The notes under the pieces: generated by a model
What the model saw: the letters and a program-made list of their open reading frames with translations, nothing else
Database searches by the model: none
Told to the model about the DNA's origin: nothing
Made by a program: the position numbers and the translations under genes
Shown: positions 33,949 to 42,216 of the stretch, in pieces
How the letters are laid out: every line of letters starts with the position of its first letter
Numbering within the stretch: the first letter of the stretch is position 1
NCBI RefSeq assembly: GCF_010501075.1
Contig: NZ_QVMN01000005.1
Coordinates: forward strand, 71,714-135,713
Direction of reading: 5' to 3'
Source of the DNA: Dysgonomonas sp. 25
Lineage (GTDB): Bacteria; Bacteroidota; Bacteroidia; Bacteroidales; Dysgonomonadaceae
DNA length: 64,000 bases

Positions 33949-34004
33949 AGTCAACAACTGCAATGCTCACAATCAAGATTGTAAGAGGATTAATTGGCGA
34001 TAAG

Positions 34005-34400
34005 ATGATAACAAAAAGTAAAGTTTACGAAAAAGCATATTCCTTTTCTATCAGAATAATCAATGCTTATAAATATTTGAGAGAAAAATAGGAATTCGTC
34101 TTATCGAAGCAATTATTACGAAGCGGAACCTCAATAGGTGCTAACATTGCCGAAGCAAACGGTGCGATATCCGAACCTGATTTTACAGCGCGTCTAAGCA
34201 TTGCTTATAAAGAAGTTCTGGAAACGAAGTACTGGCTTTCATTGTTGAAAGATACCGGATATATAGAAGAGGATATCTATGTTAGTATATACAACGATGC
34301 TGATGAGTTGGCAAAAATGCTTTATGCGATTATTAAGAAAGTAAGAATAGATAAAACGAATGTCGATGGAAAACAGGAAACAAAAAATGTTGACTGTTGA
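34005..34400 (+). pseudogene. Four-helix-bundle protein (TIGR02436 / 23S rRNA intervening-sequence family), broken by one stop
   Basis: An ATG at 34005 opens a 132-codon frame with a single in-frame TAG at codon 29 (34089-34091). On both sides the protein is clear: MITKSKVYEKAYSFSIRIIN before the stop and LSKQLLRSGTSIGANIAEAN, FTARLSIAYKEVLETKYWLS and IYNDADELAKMLYAIIKKV after it. The S-x-Q-L-x-R-x-G-T-S-I-G-A-N-I-A-E block is the family signature. Because no frameshift is present, a sequencing error or stop readthrough is possible. The frame lies between inverted repeats inside the BAT operon. Confidence 0.85.
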
Positions 34401-34416
34401 CTGTTGACTGATGACT
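34389..34416 (-). repeat. Dispersed repeat family A, right flank of the inserted module
   Basis: Repeats of GTTGACT run into GATGACTG. On the minus strand this is CAGTCAACAGTCAAC-like and mirrors the repeat at 33929-33960. It ends 7 nt before the GTG start of the DUF58 gene. Confidence 0.65.
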
Positions 34417-34423
34417 GAACGAA

Positions 34424-35293
34424 GTGGAGACATCTGAATTATTAAAAAAAGTCCGTCATATTGAAATCAAAGCGCGGGGACTGTCGAGCAATATCTTTGC
34501 CGGGCAATACCATTCGGCTTTCAAGGGGCGCGGTATGTCCTTTGCCGAAGTACGCAGCTATCAATTTGGCGACGATATACGCGACATCGACTGGAACGTG
34601 ACAGCGCGCTACAATGCACCGTTCGTCAAGGTGTTCGAAGAAGAACGCGAACTGACCGTGATGCTGCTTGTCGATATGTCGGGCAGTCAGGACACCGGTA
34701 CACACGTGAACATGAAGCGTGATATGGTGACCGAGATGGCGGCAACCATTGCCTTTTCGGCTATCCAGAATAACGATAAAATCGGTGTCATTTTCTTCTC
34801 GGACAAGATAGAGAAATTCATCCCTCCCAAGAAAGGGAAAAAGCATATCCTCTACATCATCCGCGAACTGATTAGTTTTCAGCCCGAAAGTGACAAAACC
34901 GACATCAGTATGGCATTGAAGTACCTGACAAACGTCATCAAAAAGCGTTGCACAACCTTTATGATTTCGGACTTTGTAGACAAAAACGACTACAAAAACG
35001 CACTGACCATCGCCAACCGCAAGCACGACGTAGTAGCTCTGCAAGTCTACGATTCGCTGGAAGTGATGCTGCCGAAAGTGGGGCTGATGAAGATACGCGA
35101 TGCCGAAACAGGCCACGAGCAATGGATAGACACCTCCTCGAAGAAACTGCGCGATGCATACCATCGCTATTGGGACGAACGGCAGGTGCGCATGAAGGAT
35201 ACCTTCAACCGCAGCCGTGTCGACAGCGTTTCGGTGCGTACCGATGAGGACTATGTAAAAGCATTGATGACTATCTTTAAGATGCGCAGCTGA
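34424..35293 (+). CDS. DUF58 domain protein of the BAT operon
   Basis: 289 residues. The family signature is SAFKGRGMSFAEVRSYQFGD followed by DIRDIDWNVTARYN. A VWA-like metal-site segment (VMLLVDMSGSQDTG, D-x-S-x-S type) lies in the middle. It probably works with the MoxR ATPase. The start is GTG at 34424 (M-ETSELLKKV); no in-frame ATG exists close by. The insertion next to it may have replaced an original ATG or changed its leader. Confidence 0.9.
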   Translation: METSELLKKVRHIEIKARGLSSNIFAGQYHSAFKGRGMSFAEVRSYQFGDDIRDIDWNVTARYNAPFVKVFEEERELTVMLLVDMSGSQDTGTHVNMKRDMVTEMAATIAFSAIQNNDKIGVIFFSDKIEKFIPPKKGKKHILYIIRELISFQPESDKTDISMALKYLTNVIKKRCTTFMISDFVDKNDYKNALTIANRKHDVVALQVYDSLEVMLPKVGLMKIRDAETGHEQWIDTSSKKLRDAYHRYWDERQVRMKDTFNRSRVDSVSVRTDEDYVKALMTIFKMRS

Positions 35294-35340
35294 TAATTAA
35301 TGCGTTAATGAGATAATATGCTAATGTGCTAATTGAAAAT

Positions 35341-35372
35341 ACTTGTAACTCGTAACTCGTTTACTTGTAACT
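35341..35372. repeat. Dispersed intergenic repeat, family B, inside the BAT operon
   Basis: ACTTGTAACTCGTAACTCGT followed by TTACTTGTAACT. It is preceded at about 35296-35335 by AATGCGTTAATGAGATAAT-like sequence, which resembles stretches at 57000-57030 and 57150-57175. Confidence 0.6.
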
Positions 35373-35379
35373 GAATAAT

Positions 35380-36462
35380 ATGGTAAAACTTAAACAACTT
35401 ATACTCTTTACGCTGCTTTTCGCCGCCGGCCTATCGCTGTACGGGCAGAAAGCATCGGTGAGGGCGACTATCGAACCGGCAGATATACTTATCGGCGAAC
35501 AAGCTGTCATAAGCGTCTATGTTACTGCGCCGAAGGATATGAACGTCTTCTTCCCCGTCTTTAACGATTCCATCGTGAAAGGCGTCGAAGTATTAGGCAT
35601 GATTCAGCCCGATACTACCATGACCGAAGTGATGACCATCCGCCAACAATACGTCATTACCTCCTTCGATTCCACCCTGTATCACATACCGGGGCTGCCC
35701 GTGCTGGCCGACAACGACACCCTCTACACCAACACACTGGGCTTGAAGGTGACAGCGCCCGACCTGAACGACAGTACACTCGTCTATCTCGAAGTGATAA
35801 AGAATGGACAAGCCGCCAATATCGACTTCAACAAGCTGGGAGTAAACGACATCAAAGACATACAGGCCGTCAAATGGTCGTTTTTGGATATGGTTGTGGA
35901 CTTCGTAATCACCTTCTATCCATACGTGCTGCTGTTTATCGGGCTGGTTATCGTAGCCGGATTGGTTATCTTCTTCCTCTATCGCAAGAAGAAGAAAGGC
36001 TATTACTTCAAAGCCGAAGTAATAAAACCGCCGCACGTTATTGCCCTGAATGAACTCGATAAGCTGAAAAACAGTAAGATATGGCAGAAAGGACAGACCA
36101 AGGAATACTATACCCGCCTGACCGACATCCTGCGTAACTATATCGACGGACGTTTCGGTATCGACGCACCCGAAATGACTTCGGACGAGATAATCGAAGC
36201 CGTACACCGCGTGACCGATACAGCCTCGTCGACTGTCAATCTGGAGCAGATACTACGCCTTGCCGACCTTGTCAAGTTTGCCCGGTATACCCCGCTCACC
36301 GACGAGGACGACCTGAGCATGATGAACGCCTACCTCTTTGTTAACCAGACGAAAATAGAAGAAGTGGTAACAACTAAAGAAGGTGAAATCTATCAGCCCG
36401 TTCAGGCAAGTGAAGAAGTGAATACTAACAATGACGCTAACAGCAAAAAAGAAATACAATAA
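35380..36462 (+). CDS. BAT operon membrane-anchored protein of unknown function
   Basis: 360 residues: signal peptide MVKLKQLILFTLLFAAGLSL cleaved near YGQ. A periplasmic beta-rich domain follows (about 25-165; ATIEPADILIGEQAVISVYV). One transmembrane helix (YVLLFIGLVIVAGLVIFFLY, about 185-205) leads to a basic stop (RKKKKG) and a helical cytoplasmic domain (LTDILRNYIDGRFGIDAPEM). It resembles BatD in layout, only shorter. It lies between DUF58 and BatA, with the BatA start immediately after its stop. Confidence 0.75.
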   Translation: MVKLKQLILFTLLFAAGLSLYGQKASVRATIEPADILIGEQAVISVYVTAPKDMNVFFPVFNDSIVKGVEVLGMIQPDTTMTEVMTIRQQYVITSFDSTLYHIPGLPVLADNDTLYTNTLGLKVTAPDLNDSTLVYLEVIKNGQAANIDFNKLGVNDIKDIQAVKWSFLDMVVDFVITFYPYVLLFIGLVIVAGLVIFFLYRKKKKGYYFKAEVIKPPHVIALNELDKLKNSKIWQKGQTKEYYTRLTDILRNYIDGRFGIDAPEMTSDEIIEAVHRVTDTASSTVNLEQILRLADLVKFARYTPLTDEDDLSMMNAYLFVNQTKIEEVVTTKEGEIYQPVQASEEVNTNNDANSKKEIQ

Positions 36463-37440
36463 ATGGAATACGCTAATCCGCATTATTTATATTTTCTACT
36501 CTTACTCATCCCCCTCATCGGGTGGTACATATATAAATTGAGGAGAATGCAGGCAAGCTTCAAAATGTCGTCGGCAGAACCGTTTCGCGGCATATCGCCG
36601 GGCATACGCACCTACCTGCGCCATTTCCCTTTTGTCCTGAGGCTTGCAGCTATAACATTGCTTATTATCGTACTGGCGCGCCCACAGAGTGTAGACTCTT
36701 CCGAAATCTCCAAGACCGAAGGTATCGATATCATGCTGGCGCTCGACGTATCGGGTTCCATGCTCGGGCAGGACTTCAAACCTACCCGTCTGGAAGCTGC
36801 CAAAAAAGTAGCTGCCGAGTTTATCAACAGCCGCCCCAACGACAAGATAGGATTGGTCGTTTTTGCTGGCGAAAGCTTTACGCAATGCCCGCTGACCACC
36901 GACCACCGTATACTGCTCAACCTGTTGAACGAAGTTCAGTTCGGGCTGATAGAAGACGGTACAGCCATCGGGATGGGATTGGCAAACTGCGTCAACCGGC
37001 TGAAAGACAGCGATTCCAAGTCGCGTGTTGTTATCCTGCTGACGGATGGCGAAAACAACGCCGGACAGATAGCCCCCCAGACGGCAGCCGAAACGGCCGA
37101 ATCGTACGGCATACGCGTGCATACGATTGCTGTCGGTTCCAAAGGGCGGATACCATTCCGCAACCCTTACACGGGAAGAACCGACTATCAGGAATTTTCG
37201 ATGGATACAAAAATTCTCGAAAAAATAGCCGAAATGACAGGCGGCGAGTTCTTCGAAGCGACGAACAATGCTAAGCTGAAAGAAGTTTACGACGAGATAG
37301 ATAAAATGGAAAAATACAATATCAGCACCAATACCGTGACGCGGCGCAAGGAATTATATTTCCCCTTTGCACTGGCTGCGCTTTGTGTAGTGGCGTTCGA
37401 ATTGTTTTTGAGGCGGACGATGTTCCGTACCATTCCATAA
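36463..37440 (+). CDS. batA: BatA, von Willebrand factor A domain membrane protein
   Basis: 325 residues. Transmembrane helices lie near both ends (YLYFLLLLIPLIGWYIYKL and ELYFPFALAALCVVAFELFL). The VWA domain between them has an intact MIDAS motif (LALDVSGSMLGQDF, D-x-S-x-S, plus VILLTDGENNAG). BAT proteins were named for Bacteroides aerotolerance; their exact role in the envelope is still unclear. The start is directly joined to the preceding gene's stop. Confidence 0.93.
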   Translation: MEYANPHYLYFLLLLIPLIGWYIYKLRRMQASFKMSSAEPFRGISPGIRTYLRHFPFVLRLAAITLLIIVLARPQSVDSSEISKTEGIDIMLALDVSGSMLGQDFKPTRLEAAKKVAAEFINSRPNDKIGLVVFAGESFTQCPLTTDHRILLNLLNEVQFGLIEDGTAIGMGLANCVNRLKDSDSKSRVVILLTDGENNAGQIAPQTAAETAESYGIRVHTIAVGSKGRIPFRNPYTGRTDYQEFSMDTKILEKIAEMTGGEFFEATNNAKLKEVYDEIDKMEKYNISTNTVTRRKELYFPFALAALCVVAFELFLRRTMFRTIP

Positions 37441-37442
37441 GG

Positions 37443-37475
37443 TCACCTCTCCCCAGCCCTCTCCTTCAGAGAGGG
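37443..37475. repeat. Dispersed GC-rich intergenic repeat, family C
   Basis: CACCTCTCCCCAGCCCTCTC followed by CAGAGAGGGGG. The element lies between batA and batB; a relative is at 56763-56805 and a palindromic neighbour at 37527-37558. Confidence 0.6.
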
Positions 37476-37526
37476 GGTATGAAAGAGAAGGCTATATTAT
37501 TGATAATAAAAATACAAACCTCTTGC

Positions 37527-37558
37527 TCCTCCCCCTTGTGGGGGAGGTCGGGAGGGGG
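37527..37558. repeat. GC-rich palindrome between batA and batB
   Basis: CTCCTCCCCCTTGTGGGGGA followed by GGTCGGGAGGGGG. The inverted CTCCCCC/GGGGGAG arms can form a strong hairpin and might reduce readthrough from batA into batB. Confidence 0.55.
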
Positions 37559-37578
37559 TAGTTAACTAATAAAAAACT

Positions 37579-38601
37579 ATGTTTAGATTCGCAAACCCTG
37601 AATATTTATACCTGTTTCTGGCAGCGCCCGTATTCATCATCGGCTTCATCCTGTTGAATATAGCCAAGAAACGCAACGTGCTGAAACTGGGCGACCTGAA
37701 ATTGGTGAAACTGATGATGCCCGCATTGTCGCTTAAACGGTCGTACCTCAAATTCTGGTTGACGCTCGCGGCACTCGGATTCGGCGTCATTGTGCTTGCC
37801 CGTCCGCAATTCGGGACGAAACCCGAAAAGATAGAACGCAAAGGAATCGAACTGGCCATCGCCATCGACGTATCCAACTCGATGATGGCAAACGATGTAG
37901 CTCCGAACCGGCTGGAAAAGGCAAAACAGATATTGACACGCATCATCAACGAAAGACGAGACGATAAAGTCGCGATTGTGGTCTTTGCCGGAGACGCCTA
38001 CGTACAGATGCCGATGACTGCCGACAACATGTCCGCCAAGCTCTTCCTCGAAACGATAGACCCTTCGCTCGTACCTGTGCAGGGAACGGCGATAGGGACT
38101 GCCATAGATATGTGTATGCGTTGCTTCTCGAGCGACGAAACATCCGATAAAGCCATCGTCCTCATTACCGACGGCGAAGGGCACGAAGGCAGCGCGGAAG
38201 ATGCCGCCAAGCGTGCTGCCGATAAAGGGATACACGTCAATGTGGTAGGTATCGGTTCCACGCAGGGCTCGTTTATTCCTCTGGGGCGAAAACTGAACAA
38301 TGTGAAGCACGACAGTCAGGGAAACCCTGTGGTGACGAAGCTCAACGAAGATATGTGCCGTAAGATAGCCGAGGCAGGACGCGGGCTTTATACGCACGCC
38401 GACAACTCCAATAGCGCGCTGAAAGACCTTCAGAACGAATTGGAAAAATTAGAAAAAGGAGAAGTAGAAGGCATGGTATTCTCCGATTACGACGAAAAGT
38501 TCGAATGGTTTGCATGGGCTATGCTCCTGCTTATTCTGATTGAAGTATGCGTATTCGATAAGAAAAACAAACTATTCAAAAATGTCAGACTTTTTAAATA
38601 G
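37579..38601 (+). CDS. batB: BatB, von Willebrand factor A domain membrane protein
   Basis: 340 residues with N-terminal transmembrane helices (YLFLAAPVFIIGFILLNIAK and FWLTLAALGFGVIVLA), a VWA domain with MIDAS (IAIDVSNSMMANDV and IVLITDGEGHEGSA) and a C-terminal helix (WFAWAMLLLILIEVCVF). It is paralogous to BatA. The 138-nt gap before it is unusually long for this operon and is filled by GC-rich repeats. Confidence 0.93.
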   Translation: MFRFANPEYLYLFLAAPVFIIGFILLNIAKKRNVLKLGDLKLVKLMMPALSLKRSYLKFWLTLAALGFGVIVLARPQFGTKPEKIERKGIELAIAIDVSNSMMANDVAPNRLEKAKQILTRIINERRDDKVAIVVFAGDAYVQMPMTADNMSAKLFLETIDPSLVPVQGTAIGTAIDMCMRCFSSDETSDKAIVLITDGEGHEGSAEDAAKRAADKGIHVNVVGIGSTQGSFIPLGRKLNNVKHDSQGNPVVTKLNEDMCRKIAEAGRGLYTHADNSNSALKDLQNELEKLEKGEVEGMVFSDYDEKFEWFAWAMLLLILIEVCVFDKKNKLFKNVRLFK

Positions 38602-38620
38602 AAAGCACTAAAACAGGATT

Positions 38621-39493
38621 ATGAAAAGATTCATTATCATACTTATATGTTCCGTCGTATGTGTTTCAGCCGTACAAGCTCAGCGCAAAGTCCGCAAAGA
38701 AACGCATAAGGGCGACAATAACTATGGCGGCCAGCAATACGGAAAAGCCGAAGAACGCTACAAGAAAGCCATAGAATTGTATAACGAGGCCGAAACTAAA
38801 GACCGCAAAAAAGAGGTGAAAGAAGAAGATAAGAACAAAGAAGCCTTCTTCAATCTGGCGAATACCTATTACCGTCAGAATCGCTGGGACGAGGCAATCA
38901 AGGCCTATCAGGACTACAACATCATCGAAGCCGACGAAGCCAGGCAAAGCCGCTCGTGGAGCAATATAGGCAATAGCTATCTGCACAAAGCCATCGAGCC
39001 GAAACAGGAAGATCCGTCTAAAGCGTCGAGCCAGAAACAACCCGACAAGCTTCCGCGCATGGAGGATCTGAACAAGTCGATGGATGCTTACAAAAATGCC
39101 CTTCGCCGCAATCCGTTGGATGACGAAGCACGCTATAATCTGGCTGTGGTACAGAAAATGATACAAGACCAGAAAGACAACGAAGGCGATGGCGGCGGAC
39201 AGGATAACCAGCAGAAGGATCAACAAAAAGATCAAGAAGAACAACAAAAAGATCAGCAGGATAAAAACGAGAATGATCAGAACGACAACCAAGAAAATCA
39301 GGATAAACAGGATCAGAATCAGGATCCGCAGGATCAGCGCAACGAAAACCAGATGTCGCGCGAAAGTATCGAACAGATTCTGAAAGCCTTGGAGCAGGAA
39401 GAAAAAGAAACTCAAGCCCGCGTTCAGCAGCAGAAAGCGAATGAACAAAAGCGTAAGAACAGCCAGAACAGACAACAAGATAAGGACTGGTAA
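38621..39493 (+). CDS. batC: BatC, TPR protein with a Gln/Asp/Asn-rich tail
   Basis: 290 residues: signal peptide MKRFIIILICSVVCVSAVQA, then TPR-like helices (YGKAEERYKKAIELYNEAET, AFFNLANTYYRQNRWDEAIK, NALRRNPLDDEARYNLAVVQ). The last 100 residues are a charged low-complexity tail of repeated K-D-Q-Q, D-N-Q-E-N-Q and D-Q-N-Q-D units. It is probably a periplasmic scaffold for BatA/BatB. The next gene starts 4 nt after its stop. Confidence 0.88.
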   Translation: MKRFIIILICSVVCVSAVQAQRKVRKETHKGDNNYGGQQYGKAEERYKKAIELYNEAETKDRKKEVKEEDKNKEAFFNLANTYYRQNRWDEAIKAYQDYNIIEADEARQSRSWSNIGNSYLHKAIEPKQEDPSKASSQKQPDKLPRMEDLNKSMDAYKNALRRNPLDDEARYNLAVVQKMIQDQKDNEGDGGGQDNQQKDQQKDQEEQQKDQQDKNENDQNDNQENQDKQDQNQDPQDQRNENQMSRESIEQILKALEQEEKETQARVQQQKANEQKRKNSQNRQQDKDW

Positions 39494-39497
39494 TGCG

Positions 39498-40400
39498 ATG
39501 AAACATTTACAAAACACATTGAAACACACATTGTTGATTCTCGCTTTGATGGCAATAGTTATCGGGGCGAAAGGGCAGGGCGTGACGCTGAAAGTAGACG
39601 CGCCCGACAAAGTAGAGGTAGGCGAAATATTCTATGTCAGATATGTTGCAAAAACAAGCGAGAACATCGACCTGAAAATAGAAGTGCCCGAGGATTTTGG
39701 GAAATTAGAGGTCAGGTATGGCCCTTCTATCGCTAATTCGACGAGCATGATAACCAAGGAGGGGAAGACTACGACCGAAAAAGCGGTCACTTATTCCTAC
39801 TCCGTAGTAGCCAATAAGGGAGGGAAATATACGCTCCCGATTGGGAAAGTCACAGTAGGCGGAAAGGTCTACAAATCGGATAAAAAGACGATTGAGGCCG
39901 AAGGCGGCGACGACGAGCAGGTGATGAAAAGCCCTGCCAAAACACAGAAAAAAGATACTCCGGCCAAATCGGAAAAAGTAGACGCCTTTGTGCGGACAAT
40001 CGTTTCGAAGGACAAAGCCGCTACCACCGATACGCTGACGTTAACCTACCGCCTATATACCACCGCCCCGTCCGTAAATGCCGTGACGGATGTCAATTAC
40101 CCTTATCTGAAGGGCGATTTTTACTCGCGCAACATCACGCCGAAGCAGATTGATGTCAAAACAGAGACATATAAAGGCAAAAAATACCATGTTTTTGATA
40201 TTTATAAGTTAATTTTGCAACCACGTACCGAGGGGACGAAAAAAATAGCAGAAGGATCGATAGTAGTCGGCTTTCAGATTCCGACAGGGGAGAAAGTACG
40301 CGATCCGTTCTGGGGTGAGTATGATGCTTATAAAACCGAGAACCATACGCTCAAGCTCGAAGGGGTGACCATCGAGGTGATGAATCTGGTAGGCATATAG
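39498..40400 (+). CDS. BatD-like protein, N-terminal half only
   Basis: 300 residues: signal MKHLQNTLKHTLLILALMAI ending near AKGQG, followed by two oxygen-tolerance (BatD) Ig-like domains. Blocks such as FYVRYVAKTSENIDLKIEVP, VTYSYSVVANKGGKYTLPIG and GKVTVGGKVYKSDKKTIEAE have exact counterparts in the 616-residue BatD at 53809. The remaining Ig-like domain, the transmembrane helix and the cytoplasmic tail are absent. The end (IEVMNLVGI) looks natural rather than frameshifted. I use the ATG at 39498, because a longer frame would overlap batC. Confidence 0.85.
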   Translation: MKHLQNTLKHTLLILALMAIVIGAKGQGVTLKVDAPDKVEVGEIFYVRYVAKTSENIDLKIEVPEDFGKLEVRYGPSIANSTSMITKEGKTTTEKAVTYSYSVVANKGGKYTLPIGKVTVGGKVYKSDKKTIEAEGGDDEQVMKSPAKTQKKDTPAKSEKVDAFVRTIVSKDKAATTDTLTLTYRLYTTAPSVNAVTDVNYPYLKGDFYSRNITPKQIDVKTETYKGKKYHVFDIYKLILQPRTEGTKKIAEGSIVVGFQIPTGEKVRDPFWGEYDAYKTENHTLKLEGVTIEVMNLVGI

Positions 40401-40425
40401 AATGAAATAAACGAAAGGCAGTTAA

Positions 40426-41037
40426 ATGGCTGAAAAGAAAAAAAAGAATATCCGGCGCCTGTTGCCCATATTGTTGAATGCATTGATAATAATCGGCGTA
40501 TTCCTGATATTGGTTTTTATTACACTTTTTGCGTTGGACAGATATACCCGCCACAACGAATCGGTGGCAGTGCCTGCTTTGCAGGGCTTTCAGGTGGAAG
40601 ATGCCGCCCGGGTATTGAAGACAAAAGAACTATCTTACGAAGTAATAGACTCCGTTTATTACACCAATGCCCTTCCCGGGGCGATTATCGATCAGGTGCC
40701 GAAGGATGGTTCGCACGTGAAAAAAGGGCGTACGATTTACCTGACGATAAAAGCCAAAGGCAAGGAAATGGTTACTATCCCGTCGCTCAAGGACTATTCG
40801 CGCCGTCAGGCCGAAGCGCAATTGCAGGCGTTGGGCTTCGACAAGATAACCATCACCGAAGTGCCTTCGCGCTTCAAAGGGTTGGTCGTGAGATTAGAAT
40901 ATCAAGGGAAAGAACTGGAGCCGGGCAAACGTTTGCCCAAAGGTACTCCTATCCGTATGGTGATTGGTGCAGGAGGCGCTCTGTACGATGCTGATGAAGC
41001 GCCCGAAGCAGAAGTAGACCAAACCTTTTTCGAATAG
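40426..41037 (+). CDS. PASTA-domain membrane protein
   Basis: 203 residues. A basic cytoplasmic start (MAEKKKKNIRRLL) and one transmembrane helix (NALIIIGVFLILVFITLFAL) are followed by PASTA-type repeats (VAVPALQGFQVEDAARVLKT, MVTIPSLKDYSRRQAEAQLQ). PASTA domains bind peptidoglycan or muropeptides in other bacteria. There is no kinase or transpeptidase domain. The rluD start follows its stop with no gap. Confidence 0.87.
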   Translation: MAEKKKKNIRRLLPILLNALIIIGVFLILVFITLFALDRYTRHNESVAVPALQGFQVEDAARVLKTKELSYEVIDSVYYTNALPGAIIDQVPKDGSHVKKGRTIYLTIKAKGKEMVTIPSLKDYSRRQAEAQLQALGFDKITITEVPSRFKGLVVRLEYQGKELEPGKRLPKGTPIRMVIGAGGALYDADEAPEAEVDQTFFE

Positions 41038-42120
41038 ATGACAGAAGATATTTTTGAAGAAATAGACGACGATATAGTCGGTGAAGAAATAGAGCAGGGC
41101 GATAGTGAGGGCGGGGAACTGCACGAGCATTATCGTTTTGTCGCAGATAAGGGGCAAAGCCTCATCCGTGTGGATAAGTACCTCACGATGCATATCGTGG
41201 GCATCTCGCGGAACCGCATACAACAAGCTGCCGATGCGGGAAACATCTTTGTGAACGACACCCCCGTAAAATCCAATTACAAGGTGAAGCCCAACGATGT
41301 GGTGACGGTGATGATGGAACGCCCGCGCCGCGAGCTGGAAATTATCCCCGAAGATATTCCGTTGGATATAATATACGAAGACGACGACCTGATGGTTATC
41401 AATAAACAGCCGGGGTTGGTTGTCCATCCGGGCTTCGGCAACTGGCAGGGTACGCTGGTCAATGCCATTGCTTTCCGCCTGAAAGATACGCCGGGCTACG
41501 ATCCCAAAGATCCGCGATTCGGGTTGGTACACCGCATCGACAAAGACACATCGGGACTGCTTGTCATTGCCAAGAACGAATTGACGAAGGCACATTTAGC
41601 CTCCCAATTTTTCCATAAAACATCCAAACGCGAATACATAGCTCTCGTTTGGGGGCAGGTAGCCGAAGATAGTGGCCGCATAGAAGGGAATATCGGGCGC
41701 AGCCTGAAAGATCGCCTGCAAATGGTTGTCTTCCCCGAAGGCGATTATGGCAAAGCTGCCGTCACCAACTACGAGGTTGTGGAGCGGCTGGGCTATGTCA
41801 CACTGGTTCGCTGTCGTTTGGAGACGGGACGTACGCACCAGATACGCGTACACATGAAATATATAGGGCATACCCTTTTCAACGATGCCCGTTATGGCGG
41901 GAACGAGATACTGAAAGGTACACGTTTTACGAAATACAAACAGTTTGTACAGAACTGTTTCGCTATATGTCCCCGTCAGGCACTACACGCGCGCACATTG
42001 GGTTTTGTGCATCCGCGCACAGGCGAGGAAATGCTTTTCGAATCGCCTCTGGCAGAGGATATGGTGCAGCTCGTTGATAAATGGAGGGGCTATATTGCCA
42101 GCCGCGATACGAACAGTTAA
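41038..42120 (+). CDS. rluD: RluA-family 23S rRNA pseudouridine synthase (RluD-like)
   Basis: 360 residues. It has an N-terminal S4 RNA-binding domain (RVDKYLTMHIVGISRNRIQQ) and the catalytic block GLVHRIDKDTSGLLVIAKNE with the active-site Asp. Typical later blocks are RLETGRTHQIRVHMKYIGHT and RQALHARTLGFVHPRTGEEM. The enzyme isomerises uridines in 23S rRNA helix 69 in RluD proteins; the exact target here is inferred. The acidic N-terminal extension of about 40 residues is common in Bacteroidetes. Confidence 0.93.
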   Translation: MTEDIFEEIDDDIVGEEIEQGDSEGGELHEHYRFVADKGQSLIRVDKYLTMHIVGISRNRIQQAADAGNIFVNDTPVKSNYKVKPNDVVTVMMERPRRELEIIPEDIPLDIIYEDDDLMVINKQPGLVVHPGFGNWQGTLVNAIAFRLKDTPGYDPKDPRFGLVHRIDKDTSGLLVIAKNELTKAHLASQFFHKTSKREYIALVWGQVAEDSGRIEGNIGRSLKDRLQMVVFPEGDYGKAAVTNYEVVERLGYVTLVRCRLETGRTHQIRVHMKYIGHTLFNDARYGGNEILKGTRFTKYKQFVQNCFAICPRQALHARTLGFVHPRTGEEMLFESPLAEDMVQLVDKWRGYIASRDTNS

Positions 42121-42216
42121 CATTTGCTTAACTTGCAATATTAATTTTTATAGTTAACTTAGTAAAGCAATAGCTGGCTTAATTTGAATATGGAATGAAA
42201 TTATAATAAGATATAC

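Noticed and set aside
38666-39610. 314-residue hydrophobic minus-strand frame opposite batC
   Set aside because: It is the antisense of the Gln/Asp/Lys-rich tail, which reads as Leu/Ile/Val on the other strand and mimics a membrane protein.
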